Source: Opitutales bacterium UBA2995 (GTDB lineage: Bacteria; Verrucomicrobiota; Verrucomicrobiia; Opitutales; UBA2995). From it: DNA of 31,087 bases. Positions 1 through 9,500 of the stretch are shown here, in pieces. The DNA is taken from the NCBI GenBank assembly GCA_002346535.1, contig DDZZ01000044.1, forward strand, positions 1 through 31,087, read 5' to 3'. How positions within the stretch are numbered: position 1 is the first letter of the stretch; each line of letters starts with the position of its first letter. Under the pieces are notes generated by a model. That model worked only from the letters and a program-made list of their open reading frames with translations, was not told the DNA's origin and made no database searches. The translations under genes were made by a program, and so were the position numbers.

Positions 1-265
1 ATGCGCTATGGTAGCTGCTATGAGGAAGCTTCTCATACATCTACATATACTCATTAAAACCAATCAATTAGACCTTAATTCATTACACAGTTGTTCTGCT
101 ACTTTTTGGTGGAATGAAGTGTGTCAAAAAAATGAGGCTGGGGATTAAGTACGAGAAGTAGAAAGGGAAAGATAAGTGCCCAAGTGTGCTAAGAAATTAC
201 GGATTGTGCTCCGTTACTTCGGTTCCCTCCTTAAAATATTGAATTTGGGAGAGTTTCCCGTCGCA

Positions 266-1288
266 TCAATGCTGATGAGCGTAATGCTCTCGCAAGATAT
301 CGCGTCCAAAATCCCCATCGAATTCGCGCCAGACTGCGTGAATGTGGTTGTTGTTATTTTGGATGTTGTCGTATTCGATGACAAAAGTGGGTCCCTGAAT
401 GCGGTAATAGTGAGCGTCTCCCAATTCAAGGCCTCCGGCCCAAGCGAAGGTAATTTTTTCGAGGCCCGCATAGGAAAGTTTTTCCCATCGGTTTGAGGCT
501 ACGTCGTCGGGCATGTTGGCCAGGTACTCCTGAATGACTCGGGTCAGACCGAAAATCTGTTTCTTATTCAAATCGCTGATCCTGATACCAGGCGGATCGA
601 GCGGACTGACAGATTTGTCTGCGGATGTGTAAATATCTTGGGGTGCCTCCTCGGCGACGTGTGCTTTTTTCAGCTGCGTTGCATTGAGGGATTTTACAAA
701 GCTACGGGCCAGAAATTCCTCCCCTTTGAGGGTCCTCTGGCCGGTGGTTGGACCTACGGTTACGCGGGCCGGATTGGCTCCCCAGAAATTGGGTGTTGTT
801 GAGAGCAATTTCCCATTTGCGATGGTGAAGTTGAGTGACAAGTGGTGCCCTTCATACCGCCAGCCCCAATTACCGTCCGCCGACGGTGTGCCGAAAATAG
901 TGGTGAAATAGAGCTCCGGGTCTCTGTGGTTTGCTCCCTCAAGGATGTAGAGGACTGATTCCAGATCCATAATTTTGTTTACTTTATCATGTCCTTTAGC
1001 ACTGAGACTGACGGCAAGAAGCTCGGCCAGTTTGATTTCCTGGGTCATGTCCAGGTCAGTCAATACTACTCCTTTCCGGTTGCCGTATTTAGGCACGAAA
1101 TGCCAGTTGGTTCGTTCCTCATCGTCATCGAGAGGGTAGGTGGCTTTGTCCTGCAATTCTGGAGGCAATGAATCCAAAAATTCGTTGGCTGCTTTTTGCA
1201 TCTTGTAGACCACCGACTCAACGGCGCCTGCGGTTGTTGTTATGGAAGTTATGCAACAGAGGGTGAGTAAGAATTGGAAGAATTTCAT
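266..1288 (-). CDS. Exported DUF3500 family protein
   Basis: A 340-aa protein with an N-terminal signal peptide (residues 1 to about 22: MKFFQFLLTLC, then SITTTAGA, cleavage near AxA). The body matches DUF3500 by the stretches FGTPSADGNWGWRYEGHH (about residues 132-149) followed by LSLNFT, the WGANPARV segment, and a C-terminal block with HIHAVWREFDGDFG. The length is normal for the family. The function of DUF3500 proteins is not established; they are common in exported proteomes of Planctomycetota, Verrucomicrobiota and Bacteroidota. The ATG start is supported by the signal peptide beginning exactly there. The gene stands alone: upstream (higher coordinates) lies a gap holding an insertion-sequence relic, and downstream the first 265 bases of the window show no gene. 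No terminator was recognised after the stop. Confidence 0.85.
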   Translation of the reverse strand: MKFFQFLLTLCCITSITTTAGAVESVVYKMQKAANEFLDSLPPELQDKATYPLDDDEERTNWHFVPKYGNRKGVVLTDLDMTQEIKLAELLAVSLSAKGHDKVNKIMDLESVLYILEGANHRDPELYFTTIFGTPSADGNWGWRYEGHHLSLNFTIANGKLLSTTPNFWGANPARVTVGPTTGQRTLKGEEFLARSFVKSLNATQLKKAHVAEEAPQDIYTSADKSVSPLDPPGIRISDLNKKQIFGLTRVIQEYLANMPDDVASNRWEKLSYAGLEKITFAWAGGLELGDAHYYRIQGPTFVIEYDNIQNNNNHIHAVWREFDGDFGRDILREHYAHQH

Positions 1289-1560
1289 GATTATTTTGAG
1301 GAATGCTTTAAGTTTGTTACTTCCGAAACAGAAGGCAAGTAGCGAAACTTGTGTTCTGTCGGTTAGACCGCCCCCCTAACTTCCTCGCAAGTCAAATGAG
1401 GTTCTAGCCGGACTCTGTTCATATGGGTTGTATGTTAGATTAGGTTCTAGAAAGAGTTCCTGGTTTAGGGAAAGCATAGCCTGACCGTAACCAAGGACTC
1501 TTTGTTTAGCTTTCTGCCAGTATCTGGCAGTCATATTTTAGGAAAGATTTCCATCTTGCC

Positions 1561-1695
1561 TTATTTCCGATGCCAACGATCGAAAGTCGCTTTGGCGATG
1601 TTGTGCTTTGGGCGCGTTTGTTTTATGTCAATGCCCTCGTTTACCTGGCGAAGGATACGGGTGTTCTGCTCTACGGTGTGTCTTTTTTTCTTCAT
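1561..1695 (-). pseudogene. Relic of IS3-family transposase OrfA (N-terminal HTH only)
   Basis: Reading the minus strand from the ATG at 1695 gives 44 codons before TAA. The peptide begins MKKKRHTVEQNTRILRQVNE and ends HNIAKATFDRWHRK. This follows the N-terminal helix-turn-helix of IS3/IS407-type OrfA, which typically runs KKRxTxEQIIxILREAE...HxISxATFYRWKRKYGG. The stop falls where the family has Tyr (RWKRKYGG): the DNA after RK reads TAA GGC AAG ATG GAA, so a Tyr codon appears mutated to TAA, and the next in-frame stop follows within a few codons. No OrfB and no terminal inverted repeats were recognised in 1289-1849, so this is a fragment of a dead element. No other gene was seen in 1289-1849. 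Confidence 0.7.
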
Positions 1696-1810
1696 GATTC
1701 TGGTCGGTTTTTAACTCGCCAAAATCTCATTTTCAATGGCCCAGTTCTCCGGGATCAGGTCTTGGGCAAGAAATTAGTTGTTAGGCTAATGGGCCGAGTT
1801 TTTCGAGTCT

Positions 1811-1838
1811 AAAACGCAACACTATTGGCAATAGTGTT
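1811..1838 (-). terminator. Probable intrinsic terminator of the sulfatase operon
   Basis: Read on the minus strand, AACACTATT pairs perfectly with AATAGTGTT across a GCC loop (9-bp stem), followed by GCGTTTT. It starts 12 bases after the stop codon of the sulfatase gene that ends at 1850. The T tract is short, so termination may be incomplete, but position and orientation fit. Confidence 0.6.
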
Positions 1839-1849
1839 ACATAGTTCAG

Positions 1850-3283
1850 TCAGTTGATCGGCATCGGAATCTGAGATCCTGTTTCAGCTTGTAGCCGTTT
1901 CAGTTCGGCAAGTAGTTCCGCGGTTTTTTCCGGGTTGGATTTGGAAAGGTCATTCATTTCTTCAATGTCTGCCGCTAAATTGTAGAGTTCTATCTTGTCA
2001 TACTCGTAGAACTGGATGAGTTTCCAGTCGCCTACTCGAACGGCAGCTCCAGGAGTCCAGGCCGATCCATGATAGTGCGGGTAATGCCAGAAGAGTGAGC
2101 GGTCTTCAATTTCGCCCCCTTCTAGCAGCGGTTTCAGACTGACACCGTCGGTATGCAGATCTGGTCGTGCAGGCAGTCCAGCCAGGTCGAGTATTGTTGG
2201 GAAGTAGTCCATGCTTATGACTGGAGTATCGATGGTGGTATTGGAAGTATCGATACTGGGTGATCTGATTAGTAGAGGAACGCGAATACCACCTTCATAG
2301 CACCAGCCTTTACCTGCGCGGAGTGGCAATACCGATGTTGGGCCCGGAACGGTTTTGGTGGAAAGGCCGCCATTGTCGGAGGAAAATACGATTACAGTAT
2401 CCTTGTCCAATCCTTGGACTTTTAACGTGTCCAGAATGCGGCCAACGCTGTTGTCGAGCGCTTTCACCATAGCCGCGTACTTGTGTCCTGATTGGGTTAA
2501 AAGTGTATTACCATTTTGTTCGGAACGTACTTTAGGTTTTCCACCGTTGGGCAGTTTAGATTTCTTTTCCAAAAAATATGCATCGAATTCATCCCATCCT
2601 TGTATGGGTGTGTGAACTGTGTAGTAGGACAGATATAGTAGGAAAGGTTTTTCAGCGCTCCTGGTTTCCAAGAAATTAATACATTCGTTTGTCAGGCGAT
2701 CTGTGAGATAGTGGTCATCTTCTTTAACCTCTAGTTGCGGATTATTAAATGGCGCATAGTAGCCTCCTGGAGGACTCCCTTTGTCGTGCCCGCCTTTGTT
2801 AATGTCAAACCCCTGGTTCTGCGGGTAATGGCCTTCGTCACCGAGATGCCATTTACCGGCGTAGAAGGTCTGATAACCATGTTCTTTTAGGGCTTCTGCC
2901 AGCGTTACCTCTGATAGTGCAAGGTTGTAACGATCCTCAGGTGTTTTCAGAGTTGGATTGCGGGGTGTCATCCCTGGAATCCAGTCGGTTATATTTACGC
3001 GCGATGGATAGCGCCCTGTCAAAATCGCTGCGCGGGTGGGAGAGCAGACCGGGTTGGGTGTGTAAGCGTTTGTGAACCTTGCGGCTTCTTTGGCAAAAGC
3101 GTCGATCCTGTGGGACTCATAAAATTTACTTCCGTAACAGCCCAGGTCAGTCCAGCCCAAATCGTCCACCAGGAAGACGATCACATTTTTGGGATTCTCA
3201 GCTTCTTTGGATCCGCAACCAGAAAAAATGAGAAATACAAGGGTAGCTGCGAGCAAAATGAAATTAATAGACGGGTTTTTCAT
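1850..3283 (-). CDS. Type I sulfatase, predicted lipoprotein
   Basis: A 477-aa sulfatase of the alkaline phosphatase superfamily. The N-terminus is a lipoprotein signal ending IFSGC (Cys23), so it is probably anchored to a membrane. Metal-binding VDDLGW lies near residues 39-44. The formylglycine signature CSPTR is at residues 80-84, followed by AAILTGRYPSR, so Cys80 should be converted to formylglycine. GKWHLGD, HTPIQG, FSSDNGG and AGKGWCYEGGIRVP supply further active-site motifs. Family members hydrolyse sulfate esters, often on marine polysaccharides; the substrate cannot be read from sequence. It is the second gene of a minus-strand pair: its ATG lies 20 bases inside the end of the upstream sulfatase, which suggests translational coupling. 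No sulfatase-maturing enzyme is visible in the window. Confidence 0.93.
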   Translation of the reverse strand: MKNPSINFILLAATLVFLIFSGCGSKEAENPKNVIVFLVDDLGWTDLGCYGSKFYESHRIDAFAKEAARFTNAYTPNPVCSPTRAAILTGRYPSRVNITDWIPGMTPRNPTLKTPEDRYNLALSEVTLAEALKEHGYQTFYAGKWHLGDEGHYPQNQGFDINKGGHDKGSPPGGYYAPFNNPQLEVKEDDHYLTDRLTNECINFLETRSAEKPFLLYLSYYTVHTPIQGWDEFDAYFLEKKSKLPNGGKPKVRSEQNGNTLLTQSGHKYAAMVKALDNSVGRILDTLKVQGLDKDTVIVFSSDNGGLSTKTVPGPTSVLPLRAGKGWCYEGGIRVPLLIRSPSIDTSNTTIDTPVISMDYFPTILDLAGLPARPDLHTDGVSLKPLLEGGEIEDRSLFWHYPHYHGSAWTPGAAVRVGDWKLIQFYEYDKIELYNLAADIEEMNDLSKSNPEKTAELLAELKRLQAETGSQIPMPIN

Positions 3284-4730
3284 TTCGGTTGAGTTGTTTG
3301 ACTAGAAAATCTTTTGCGGCCACAGGATCGTAATCTGGATTCGCATCTTTGGGAACGTCCGCGTTTTGCTCTGCCCGCCATTCTTTCAATTCAATGTAAA
3401 GTGCTTTGGTAATTTGTGGAAAAGATTTGGTGAGGTTGCGGGTTTCCCCAATGTCAGTGGAAAGGTTGTAGAGTTCCAACGCCCCATCTTCAAAGTATTC
3501 GTGCAGTTTCCAGTTCCCCTTGCGGATCACCGAACCGGGACGCGTTCGAAACAGCGGGTCCCTTCCATCGTCGCGGAGAGGATTGTAAGCTTGGAGGTAA
3601 ATGGGAAAGTGAAAATAAATGGAACGAGAAGGAAATGGCTCCTGATTCAAAAGAACGGAAGAAAAATCGATACCATCTAAGGGCTGGTCCGGTAATGAAT
3701 GATCGAGAAGCTTAATAAGCGTCGGAAGCCAATCTACAAAAGTAACCACTGCATCAGTATTGGTGCCAGGTTCAATTTTTCCAGGCCATGAAACTGTCAT
3801 GGGAACGCGGATGCCTCCTTCGTAGTACGAACCTTTTCCTGCTCGGAGCGGATCCTGGGGAGAGATGGAACGTATTCCCCCATTGTCCGATGAGAAAATG
3901 ATGAGCGTGTTTTCATTAGCACCCGTCTCATGCAAGTAATTCAGGACACGGCCGATTTGCGTATCCATATTCTCCACCATGCCAGCATAGACCGGATGGC
4001 CCACTTCGCCCCGCGGACCTTTCTTTTTGTATTTTTCAATCAACTCAGCTTTGGCCTGCAAAGGAGTGTGGACTGCGTAATAGGGCAGATAGAGAAAAAA
4101 CGGCTTTTCCTTGTCCCGATCCTTGAGCCACTCCAAGGCTTTAGTCGTGATTCTATCAGTTAGGTATTCTCCTTCCGGGCCGTTTTCCAGAAACGGGTTT
4201 TGCCAAGGGGCGAAGTATCCTCCACGGGGACTGCCCGTTGTCCAGCCCCCAATGTTGCGGTCGAATCCTTGTGAGCGCGAATCATTGCCCAGGTGCCATT
4301 TTCCAGCCTGGCAAGTTTGGTATCCTATATCTTTGAGGAGCTCGGCCAGGGTAACGGCTTTGTCGTATAAGATGTTTACATTCTTCGTCGGTATCAGCTT
4401 TCTGGTGACGTCATTTCCACGTTTGGAGGAACTTACCGTGTAAATGCCATGGCGCGGCGACTGCATACCGGTCATCAGACAGGCCCGTGAAGGAGCGCAA
4501 TTGGCGGCACCAGCATAGGCCTGCAAGAAGACCAGGCTCTCGGATGCCAATTGGTCCAGATTCGGTGTTTCGAAAAAGGCCGAACCCATGAAGCCGGTGT
4601 CCTTCCAACCGAGATCGTCGGCGAGGATGAAGAGGATATTCGGGCGAGGTTTATGATTATCTGCCGATAGCAGGGTAGCCATAATGGAACCTAAAATGAA
4701 TAGCGTAGTATTCCTCAGTATAGATCGCAT
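3264..4730 (-). CDS. Type I sulfatase, secreted
   Basis: A 488-aa sulfatase from the chosen ATG at 4730 (MRSILRNTTLFILGSIMATL, then LSADN), which begins a good signal peptide. A longer reading from 4793 adds 21 residues without signal-peptide character and is less likely. Motifs: ILADDLGW near residues 35-42; the signature CAPSR at residues 78-82 followed by ACLMTGMQSPRHG; GKWHLGN; YYAVHTP; IFSSDNGG; AGKGSYYEGGIRVP. The Cys is the expected formylglycine precursor. It is the first gene of the minus-strand sulfatase operon and overlaps the next sulfatase by 20 bases. The two share layout (GG(W/H).(T/K)GSP..GGY(F/Y)AP) and look like diverged paralogues, so they may act on related substrates. The C-terminus (NPDYDPVAAKDFLVKQLNR) is typical of such enzymes. 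Confidence 0.93.
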   Translation of the reverse strand: MRSILRNTTLFILGSIMATLLSADNHKPRPNILFILADDLGWKDTGFMGSAFFETPNLDQLASESLVFLQAYAGAANCAPSRACLMTGMQSPRHGIYTVSSSKRGNDVTRKLIPTKNVNILYDKAVTLAELLKDIGYQTCQAGKWHLGNDSRSQGFDRNIGGWTTGSPRGGYFAPWQNPFLENGPEGEYLTDRITTKALEWLKDRDKEKPFFLYLPYYAVHTPLQAKAELIEKYKKKGPRGEVGHPVYAGMVENMDTQIGRVLNYLHETGANENTLIIFSSDNGGIRSISPQDPLRAGKGSYYEGGIRVPMTVSWPGKIEPGTNTDAVVTFVDWLPTLIKLLDHSLPDQPLDGIDFSSVLLNQEPFPSRSIYFHFPIYLQAYNPLRDDGRDPLFRTRPGSVIRKGNWKLHEYFEDGALELYNLSTDIGETRNLTKSFPQITKALYIELKEWRAEQNADVPKDANPDYDPVAAKDFLVKQLNRNEKPVY

Positions 4731-4897
4731 AAATCGACTTTGATTTAAAAAGGTTAATTCGCGCAGAGTCGCTGAGACGCTGGGGTTTGCCACTTTAAAT
4801 TTTTATTCTCCGCAACTCCTCGTTTCAGCGCGAGTATAAATTGTAAAGTCAGAGCTGTGTTGACTTGAGGAAATTTGAGTCTTTCCCTTTCGGTCCC
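4731..4897. promoter_or_regulatory. Divergent intergenic region between sulfatase transcription units
   Basis: 167 bases separate the start codons of two divergently transcribed sulfatase genes, so promoters for both directions should lie here. A possible plus-strand -10 (TATAAA) is at 4835-4840, but no convincing -35 sits 16-18 bases upstream. No operator-like palindrome was recognised. The call rests on position rather than on motifs. Confidence 0.35.
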
Positions 4898-6352
4898 ATG
4901 TCTTCCCGCATTCTTCCTCTTTTATACCTGATTTTATCTTTGTTCGCGATGGCTGGTTGCTCTTCCCCCTCGAGTAGGAAATCTGAGCGCCCTCCCAATA
5001 TCATTTATATCCTGGCCGATGATATGGGTTATGGAGATTTGGGCTGTTGGGGGCAGCAGCGTTTCGATACTCCCCACATTGATGCACTTGCCTCAGGGGG
5101 TATGCGTTTTACCCAACACTATTCCGGGAGTACTGTCTGTGCCCCATCCCGCTCCAGTCTGATGACGGGGTTGCATACCGGGCATACGCCTATTCGGGGT
5201 AATAAGGAGATTCAGCCGGAAGGGCAGGAACCCTTACCGGCCGAAACGGTTACTTTGCCGGAAGTCCTAAAACGAAATGGTTACGCAACCGGTGCATTTG
5301 GAAAATGGGGCCTTGGCCCTCCGGGAAGCGAGGGCGATCCGATCCATCAAGGCTTTGACGAGTTTTTTGGATACAACTGCCAGCGCTACGCTCACAACTA
5401 CTACCCTTATCACTTGTGGCACAACGATCACCGGGTAGAATTAAAGGAAAACGCCGGGAATGCAGAAGGTGTTTATGCCCCGGAGTTAATCCAGGAAAAG
5501 ACCCTGGCTTTTATTGAACAAAATCAGAATGAGCCCTTTTTTCTCTTTGTGCCTCATGTGATCCCGCATGCGGAAATGATAGTCCCCGAAGAATACATGG
5601 CACGCTTTCGCGGAAAGTTCCTGCCTGAAAGCAGTTTTGATGGCACAGATTTTGGAGAGCCAAGGTTTCGAATTGGACCCTATGGCTCCCAGACGGAAGC
5701 CCACGCAGCCTTTGTCGGTATGGTCACAATGTTGGACGATCACGTGGGTCAAATTGTGGCCAAGATAAATGAGTTTGGTTTGGCGGAGGACACTTTAATT
5801 ATTTTTACTACCGACAACGGCCCTCATCAGGAAGGCGGACACAATCCGGATTATTTTGACAGTAACGGGCCACTGAGGGGTTACAAACGCGACTTGTATG
5901 AAGGAGGCATACGGGTGCCTATGATTGCTAAATGGCCTGGTACCATAAATGCGAATACAGAATCGGATCATATCTCGGCCTTCTGGGATATATTGCCAAC
6001 CCTGGCAGAAGCCGCCGGCATCGAGCTCAGTGAGCCTGTCGATGGAATTTCCTTCATACCAACCTTAACCGAAAAAGGCACACAAACAAAACACGATTTT
6101 CTATACTGGGAGTTTCACGAGCGAGGAGGCCGGCAGGCCATCCGAAAAGGGAATTGGAAAGGAGTGAAGTACGACATTAACAATATCCCAGGTGCGAAGC
6201 TTGAGTTGTACGATTTGTCCAAAGACATAGACGAGACGACCAATCTGGTGGCAGAGTTTCCCGATGTTGTTGAGGAATTGGAATTTTTGTTGAATGCAGC
6301 CAGTGTTCCTTCACCGATTGAGAAGTTTAATTTTAATCCTCCAATAAAGTAG
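4898..6352 (+). CDS. Type I sulfatase (arylsulfatase A-like), predicted lipoprotein
   Basis: A 484-aa sulfatase from the ATG at 4898. A TTG 11 codons upstream keeps the frame open, but the lipoprotein signal (MSSRILPLLY..., ending AMAGC, Cys21) begins naturally at the ATG. Motifs: YILADDMGYGDLGCWG (residues 37-52); the signature CAPSR at 81-85 followed by SSLMTGLHTGHTPIRGN, the form seen in the arylsulfatase A group; GKWGLGPPGS, where the usual GKWHLG His is replaced by Gly; FTTDNGPHQEGG; YEGGIRVPMIAKWPG. It is divergent from the two-sulfatase operon and belongs to a different sulfatase subgroup, so the cluster probably removes sulfate from different positions or sugars. Substrate unknown. 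Confidence 0.93.
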   Translation: MSSRILPLLYLILSLFAMAGCSSPSSRKSERPPNIIYILADDMGYGDLGCWGQQRFDTPHIDALASGGMRFTQHYSGSTVCAPSRSSLMTGLHTGHTPIRGNKEIQPEGQEPLPAETVTLPEVLKRNGYATGAFGKWGLGPPGSEGDPIHQGFDEFFGYNCQRYAHNYYPYHLWHNDHRVELKENAGNAEGVYAPELIQEKTLAFIEQNQNEPFFLFVPHVIPHAEMIVPEEYMARFRGKFLPESSFDGTDFGEPRFRIGPYGSQTEAHAAFVGMVTMLDDHVGQIVAKINEFGLAEDTLIIFTTDNGPHQEGGHNPDYFDSNGPLRGYKRDLYEGGIRVPMIAKWPGTINANTESDHISAFWDILPTLAEAAGIELSEPVDGISFIPTLTEKGTQTKHDFLYWEFHERGGRQAIRKGNWKGVKYDINNIPGAKLELYDLSKDIDETTNLVAEFPDVVEELEFLLNAASVPSPIEKFNFNPPIK

Positions 6353-6426
6353 TGGTTGTTCCGGTGGGCTCACCGCTTACCTGACTCCATACGCCCTAAG
6401 CTTTTTTCTGAAGTAGTCCTTGAGGA

Positions 6427-6463
6427 GCCCAAACCGAATTCAATGACTTTAGGGAATTTGGGC
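6427..6463 (+). terminator. Inverted repeat, possible weak terminator
   Basis: GCCCAAA at 6427-6433 pairs with TTTGGGC at 6457-6463, with AATTC/GAATT complementarity inside the arms. It lies in the 170-base gap between the third sulfatase and the metalloprotease gene. There is only a short T run (CGTTT) after it, so it could be a weak terminator or a different RNA structure. Confidence 0.3.
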
Positions 6464-6522
6464 CGTTTACCGAGGCCATAGATTGACTTACCATTCTCGT
6501 TTCAACATTCTTTTTGACCGAC

Positions 6523-9500
6523 ATGCACCCTTCTATTCGTTACACCTTCGGCATTGTATTAATTGTAGCCTTAGCCGCTGGAAGGTTCTGGATGGTTCAA
6601 AATCCAGACTCTCGATCCGAATCGGATGACTCAAAAATTGTCCTCAAAGAGTCTCTCTCTGAAACCCGCACACATGAGCCAACATTTGTATTGACCGAGG
6701 ACTTTGATCTGGAACCAGTGCATGACTTTTCGGCCTGGTTGGAATCTTACCGGAGTGGCCGCATGGAGGCTTCCTTTGTGGAAGCAGGTAGGGTGTTGGC
6801 CGAGCAACGGCGTTCATTAATGCTCAAGCTTACCCAGAAAAATCCTACAGCAGCTTTAGGGGCATCGATCGGTTTCGCGGACTATGAATCCCTTCCGGAA
6901 GAGCTTCAGGAATTAGTCGAGCAACCATTTACCACAACCGGAAATGTTTTGATTACCGCCATTTGCGATCACGATCATCATACTCCTGATTACTTGGTGG
7001 ACGTGATTTTGGAGGACCAAAGCCGCTTGAAAATTGCACCGAATGATATGTCTCGAGCTAGAGTTTCAAAATCGGATTTGCCGATCCAAGGAATCCAAAT
7101 CGATGGATATGCAGCATTGCAGCCGCAAGTTTTCCAGAAATTAGAGGGTGCTGATCTCGATTGGGCCTGGGAAAGTCTTCCTCATGGAAACCCTGATCCA
7201 AATGCGGACTTTTTGACGGGCGAACCCCTAGGCCCCAATCCGTTAACAGCGGTGGCAGGTGGATTCGTTTTTCTGTTTTCAAATGACGAAACGCTGAGCG
7301 AGTTGGAAACAGTTTTAAGAAGTTTTGACGACCTTCCAGGAGGAACGACTGGAAGCTCGATTTTATTTTCAGAAGAGTTGCAAACTCAGGCCAAAGGATT
7401 GCCCATTGAAGCTATTAAGAATAGGCAAAAGCAAATTTTGATAAACGATACTACGGGAAATAAAACTACGATTTTTATTCGGGCCATATTTCCTGATAAA
7501 CTGGATCCACCCATTTCAAAGGAAGATCTGGAGGCACAAATCAACACCGACGTGTCGGGACATTTTGAGAATTATTCCTACGATTTAACTTCCATAACCG
7601 CGACGGCGACCGCCGACACCTATCAACTCGCAGAAAATACTTCACAATATACCTTTAATGGTGAGGGTGGTACAAATGACCGAACTGAAATGATTTTAGA
7701 AGCGATTGCGCTTTACGAAGCAGCCGGAAGTCCAGAAGGAGCGATCGGTGATTTTGATATTGTGGGCATGGTCTTTCCAAGGTTGGACAGTTGGGGCTCC
7801 GCTGTAGGATTGGGAACCGTTGGTGGTGCGCAATCGAGTCACTGGCTAAACGGTACGCCTTCGACCGAAACGATTGTTCACGAATATGGTCACAACTTTG
7901 GTTTAGTTCACTCCAACTACTGGATTTTTAATGGAACAGGGAATGAAGGTTCCACTGATCCGGTTGACCCTGCGGGAGAGAATGAAGAATACGGCGATTT
8001 TTGGGATGTGATGGGTGTTGGTGATGCCACCCGCGGCCACTTTCATATGGCGGCCAAAAATTATCTGGGTTGGTTAAGCGATGATGATACCATACGTATC
8101 GATGCAGCCGAGGGCAGCGGTACTTATCGTGTCTTTCGATTTGACCACAAAGGTGCCTCGGGCTTGCAAATGCTTGAGGTTACCAAGTCTGGTAATGAAA
8201 ACTATTTCATTGGATTTCGCCGGGCCTTCAAATCCAATGCGAACTACTACCGCGGTGCCTATATCTTGTGGGAGCGATCTTCATCCAGCGGTGGACAACC
8301 TGAAAGGAATCAGGGCTGGATTATCGACACAACTCCCGAATCTCTGGGTGAACGGCAAGATGCTGGTATATCTCTAGGCCGTACGTATTCCGACGTGGCA
8401 ACCATGGTCCACATAACTCCGATAGGCGTTGGTGGAAGCGCGCCCAATGAGTATTTGGACGTGGTCGTAAACTATGGTGAATTCTCCGGCAACACTGCTC
8501 CAACAGTGAGCATCAATATTCCCGCAACCGGTAATGCTAGGACGGCCTTGAATTTCTCCGCTACCGGAAATGATGCGGATGGTGATGACCTTGCTTATTC
8601 TTGGGATCTTGGGAATGGGGAAGTTTACCCGAACTCGGATACCATATCAGCGATCTACCTCGTCGGCGGTACCTATGACGTTTCAGTCACGATCAGTGAT
8701 ATGAAGGGCGGTACCGAAACCCAATCCGCTCAAATCATCATCGATGATCCTGTGAACATCTGGACTACGCGAACTTCAGGTACGACCAATGACTTGGAAG
8801 GTCTTGGCACAGATGGAACGACCCTGTTTGCTGTTGGTCGAGGCGCGCTCCTGAGGTCCACGAATGGTCAAAGTTATACGAACCAAGCTCCTAGCGGCAC
8901 TCTCAATACGATTTTCAATGATGTTGTTTGGACGGGAAGTGAATGGCTTGCCGTAGGGCTGGATGCCGAGTTTCAGAGTGGAAACTTCTTTGGTTGGAAG
9001 CCTGTAATTTTTTCCTCATCCGATGGCACGGATTGGGGCCAGATATTTGAAGCACCAGCCAATGAAGGAAACAGTCTTATTGGTTTCAACGAGATAGCGA
9101 GCAATGAGGATGGTAGCTTGGTGATCGTTGTTGGAGATCAGGGCCTATTGTATAAACGGGTTGATGGAGGCGATTGGACAAAAGTCGAAGGACTCGAATT
9201 AAGCGAACAAACTGATTTGGGCATCGATTATGGTAATGGTGTCTTTGTAGTTGGTGGATTCGATTTTATTAATCAAACAACCGGGCTCTATCTATTCCGT
9301 ACCTCGGATGGGGGAAACTGGGAAGACCTTGAGTCGAATAGTGACCTCAACTCGAACGCTGCTCTCGATGCGATCGCATTTTTGAACAACCTGTTTATCG
9401 CCAGCGGATTTAATTCCCGTGTCGTGTTTTCTGAAAACGGCGGCCTCAGCTGGCAAACCTTGGAGCAAGGCAATCGCCACAGAATGAGCACTTTTGCTTT

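Noticed and set aside
1..265. Possible C-terminal end of a gene at the window edge (short frame from base 1 ending near base 57)
   Set aside because: Eighteen codons without similarity; cannot be judged without upstream sequence.
1502..1812. Two plus-strand open frames of 70 and 80 codons
   Set aside because: They are the complement of the IS3 OrfA relic and its flank; the minus-strand reading is the one with family similarity.
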